Shown in pieces: positions 63,207-64,000 of a stretch of DNA of 64,000 bases (position 1 is its first letter; every line of letters begins with the position of its first letter). Made by a program: the position numbers and the translations under genes. Source of the stretch: an uncultured Burkholderiaceae bacterium (GTDB taxonomy: Bacteria > Pseudomonadota > Gammaproteobacteria > Burkholderiales > Burkholderiaceae_B). The stretch lies in assembly GCA_934525625.1 (NCBI GenBank), contig CAKSZL010000001.1, positions 372,001 to 436,000 on the forward strand, in the 5' to 3' direction. Below the pieces are notes generated by a model that was not told where the DNA came from, ran no database searches, and was given only the letters and a program-made list of their open reading frames with translations.

Positions 63207-64000
63207 CTAGGCCTGGCCTCGGCCTTCCACGTGCCAGCGGTAGATCTCTTCCGGCACGGTGAACCATACATCCTCGTGGCCCAGCACATAGTCCAGCGCC
63301 TGCTCGAAATACTTGAGCCGGTGCGGCGCGCCCATGATGTAGGGGTGGATGCTCATCGACATCACGCGCGGCTGGGTTGCGCCTTCGCGGTACAGGCAGT
63401 CGAACTGGTCTTTGACGCGGTCGAACCACACGGAAGATTCGTGCTGGTGGGCCACCATCAGCGGCAAGTCGCCCATTTCCACCGAATACGGAACGGCAAC
63501 CATCTCGCCCGAGCCCGCCTTCACCGAAACAGGGTGATCGTCCAGCGGCCAATCAACGACAAACCGGAAACCCGCCTGCTGCAATAGATCCAGGGTTTCC
63601 TGGGTTTCGTGCAGGCCCGGGCCCAGCCAGCCCAGCGGCGGCGTGCCCGAATAGGCGCTGATGACGTCGAAGGCGCGCTGGATTTCGGCGGCCTGGTCTT
63701 CCACCAGATGCAAGGGCCGCTGGTGATAGCCGTGGCCCATGAAGTTCCATCCGGCATCGCGCATGGCGCGCGCCACCGGCTCGTATCTGGAATCGATGAC
63801 TTTGCCGTTCATCGCGGCCGAAGCCTTCAGCCCGCGCTTTTCCAGGCTTTCCATCAAGCGCCACAAGCCCACACGCATGCCGTATTCGTGCCACGACCAG
63901 TTGGGCACGTCGGGCACGACGGCCGCGCCGCCCGGCGCGCCGAAGTACTGGCGCGGCACGGCACGCTCGAAATCCCATACCTCGACGTTGACGATAAGGT
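63207..64000 (-). CDS. Polysaccharide deacetylase family protein (PuuE allantoinase-like), 5' end cut by window edge
   Basis: The visible 264 residues read LIVNVEVWDFERAVPRQYFG at the window edge, so the N-terminus is missing. NodB-fold landmarks are AAMNGKVIDSRYEPVARAMR, the metal-binding GHGYHQRPLHL, and the C-terminal SMSIHPYIMGAPHRL. It resembles the PuuE-type allantoinase-like group of the family, and convergence with guanine deaminase supports a purine-catabolic role, but a deacetylase acting on another substrate remains possible. Confidence 0.82.
   Translation of the reverse strand, partial: LIVNVEVWDFERAVPRQYFGAPGGAAVVPDVPNWSWHEYGMRVGLWRLMESLEKRGLKASAAMNGKVIDSRYEPVARAMRDAGWNFMGHGYHQRPLHLVEDQAAEIQRAFDVISAYSGTPPLGWLGPGLHETQETLDLLQQAGFRFVVDWPLDDHPVSVKAGSGEMVAVPYSVEMGDLPLMVAHQHESSVWFDRVKDQFDCLYREGATQPRVMSMSIHPYIMGAPHRLKYFEQALDYVLGHEDVWFTVPEEIYRWHVEGRGQA

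Overview
The window looks like chromosome of a high-GC betaproteobacterium, most likely in Alcaligenaceae (Bordetella, Achromobacter or Pusillimonas relatives). The reasons are an SAH riboswitch in front of ahcY, the order holin-like protein / ahcY / metK / two LpxL-type acyltransferases, the betaproteobacterial type of S10 ribosomal cluster, and many LysR and Liv-type catabolic genes. The genus is an inference from protein style and gene order, not from rRNA.

Layout. 1-5.4 kb: S-adenosylmethionine cycle (holin-like membrane protein, ahcY with riboswitch, a lipoprotein, a DUF1289 protein, metK). 5.7-9.4 kb: two lipid A acyltransferases, a DUF484 protein and xerC. 9.4-10.8 kb: a lower-GC AlbA_2/RecG-like protein that looks acquired. 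11-17.8 kb: zinc homeostasis (ABC permease and ATPase, a 48-residue membrane protein, a perfect Zur-type palindrome, zur), an aldehyde dehydrogenase with a divergent AraC regulator, a COG0523 metal GTPase and a single-cysteine dksA. 18-19.9 kb: hslVU.

19.9-48.7 kb is a large catabolic region. It holds a maleate isomerase with LysR and flavin reductase; a first gentisate-type ring-cleavage set (bicupin dioxygenase, FAH-family hydrolase, nitrilase, GntR regulator); a complete Liv-type ABC importer flanked by two near-duplicate binding proteins; a second, glutathione-dependent gentisate operon (gentisate dioxygenase, fumarylpyruvate hydrolase, maleylpyruvate isomerase, FAD 3-hydroxybenzoate hydroxylase); and a GntR / CoA-transferase / HMG-CoA-lyase-family operon divergent from prpC-acnD-prpF-lyase. 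Two chemically distinct gentisate routes can be proposed. One passes through maleate and uses the maleate isomerase; the other isomerises maleylpyruvate with glutathione and yields fumarate. Pyruvate, fumarate and propionyl-CoA would then enter central metabolism.

48.7-51.5 kb: MocR regulator, EamA exporter, small monooxygenase-fold protein. 51.7-56.4 kb: rplC to rpsQ of the S10 ribosomal cluster, without rpsJ next to rplC and without rplN after rpsQ. 56.8-61.7 kb: MarR-controlled tripartite EmrAB-type efflux system. 61.8-64 kb: guanine deaminase and a polysaccharide-deacetylase/PuuE-like protein, suggesting purine catabolism.

Non-coding highlights are a 102-bp MITE-like element present twice in full plus fragments, a 27-bp promoter/operator motif shared by the first gentisate operon and the Liv operon, a family of GC-rich intergenic repeats, a 31-bp perfect inverted repeat, and an integrase remnant. 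No tRNA, rRNA, CRISPR array or complete insertion sequence was recognised.
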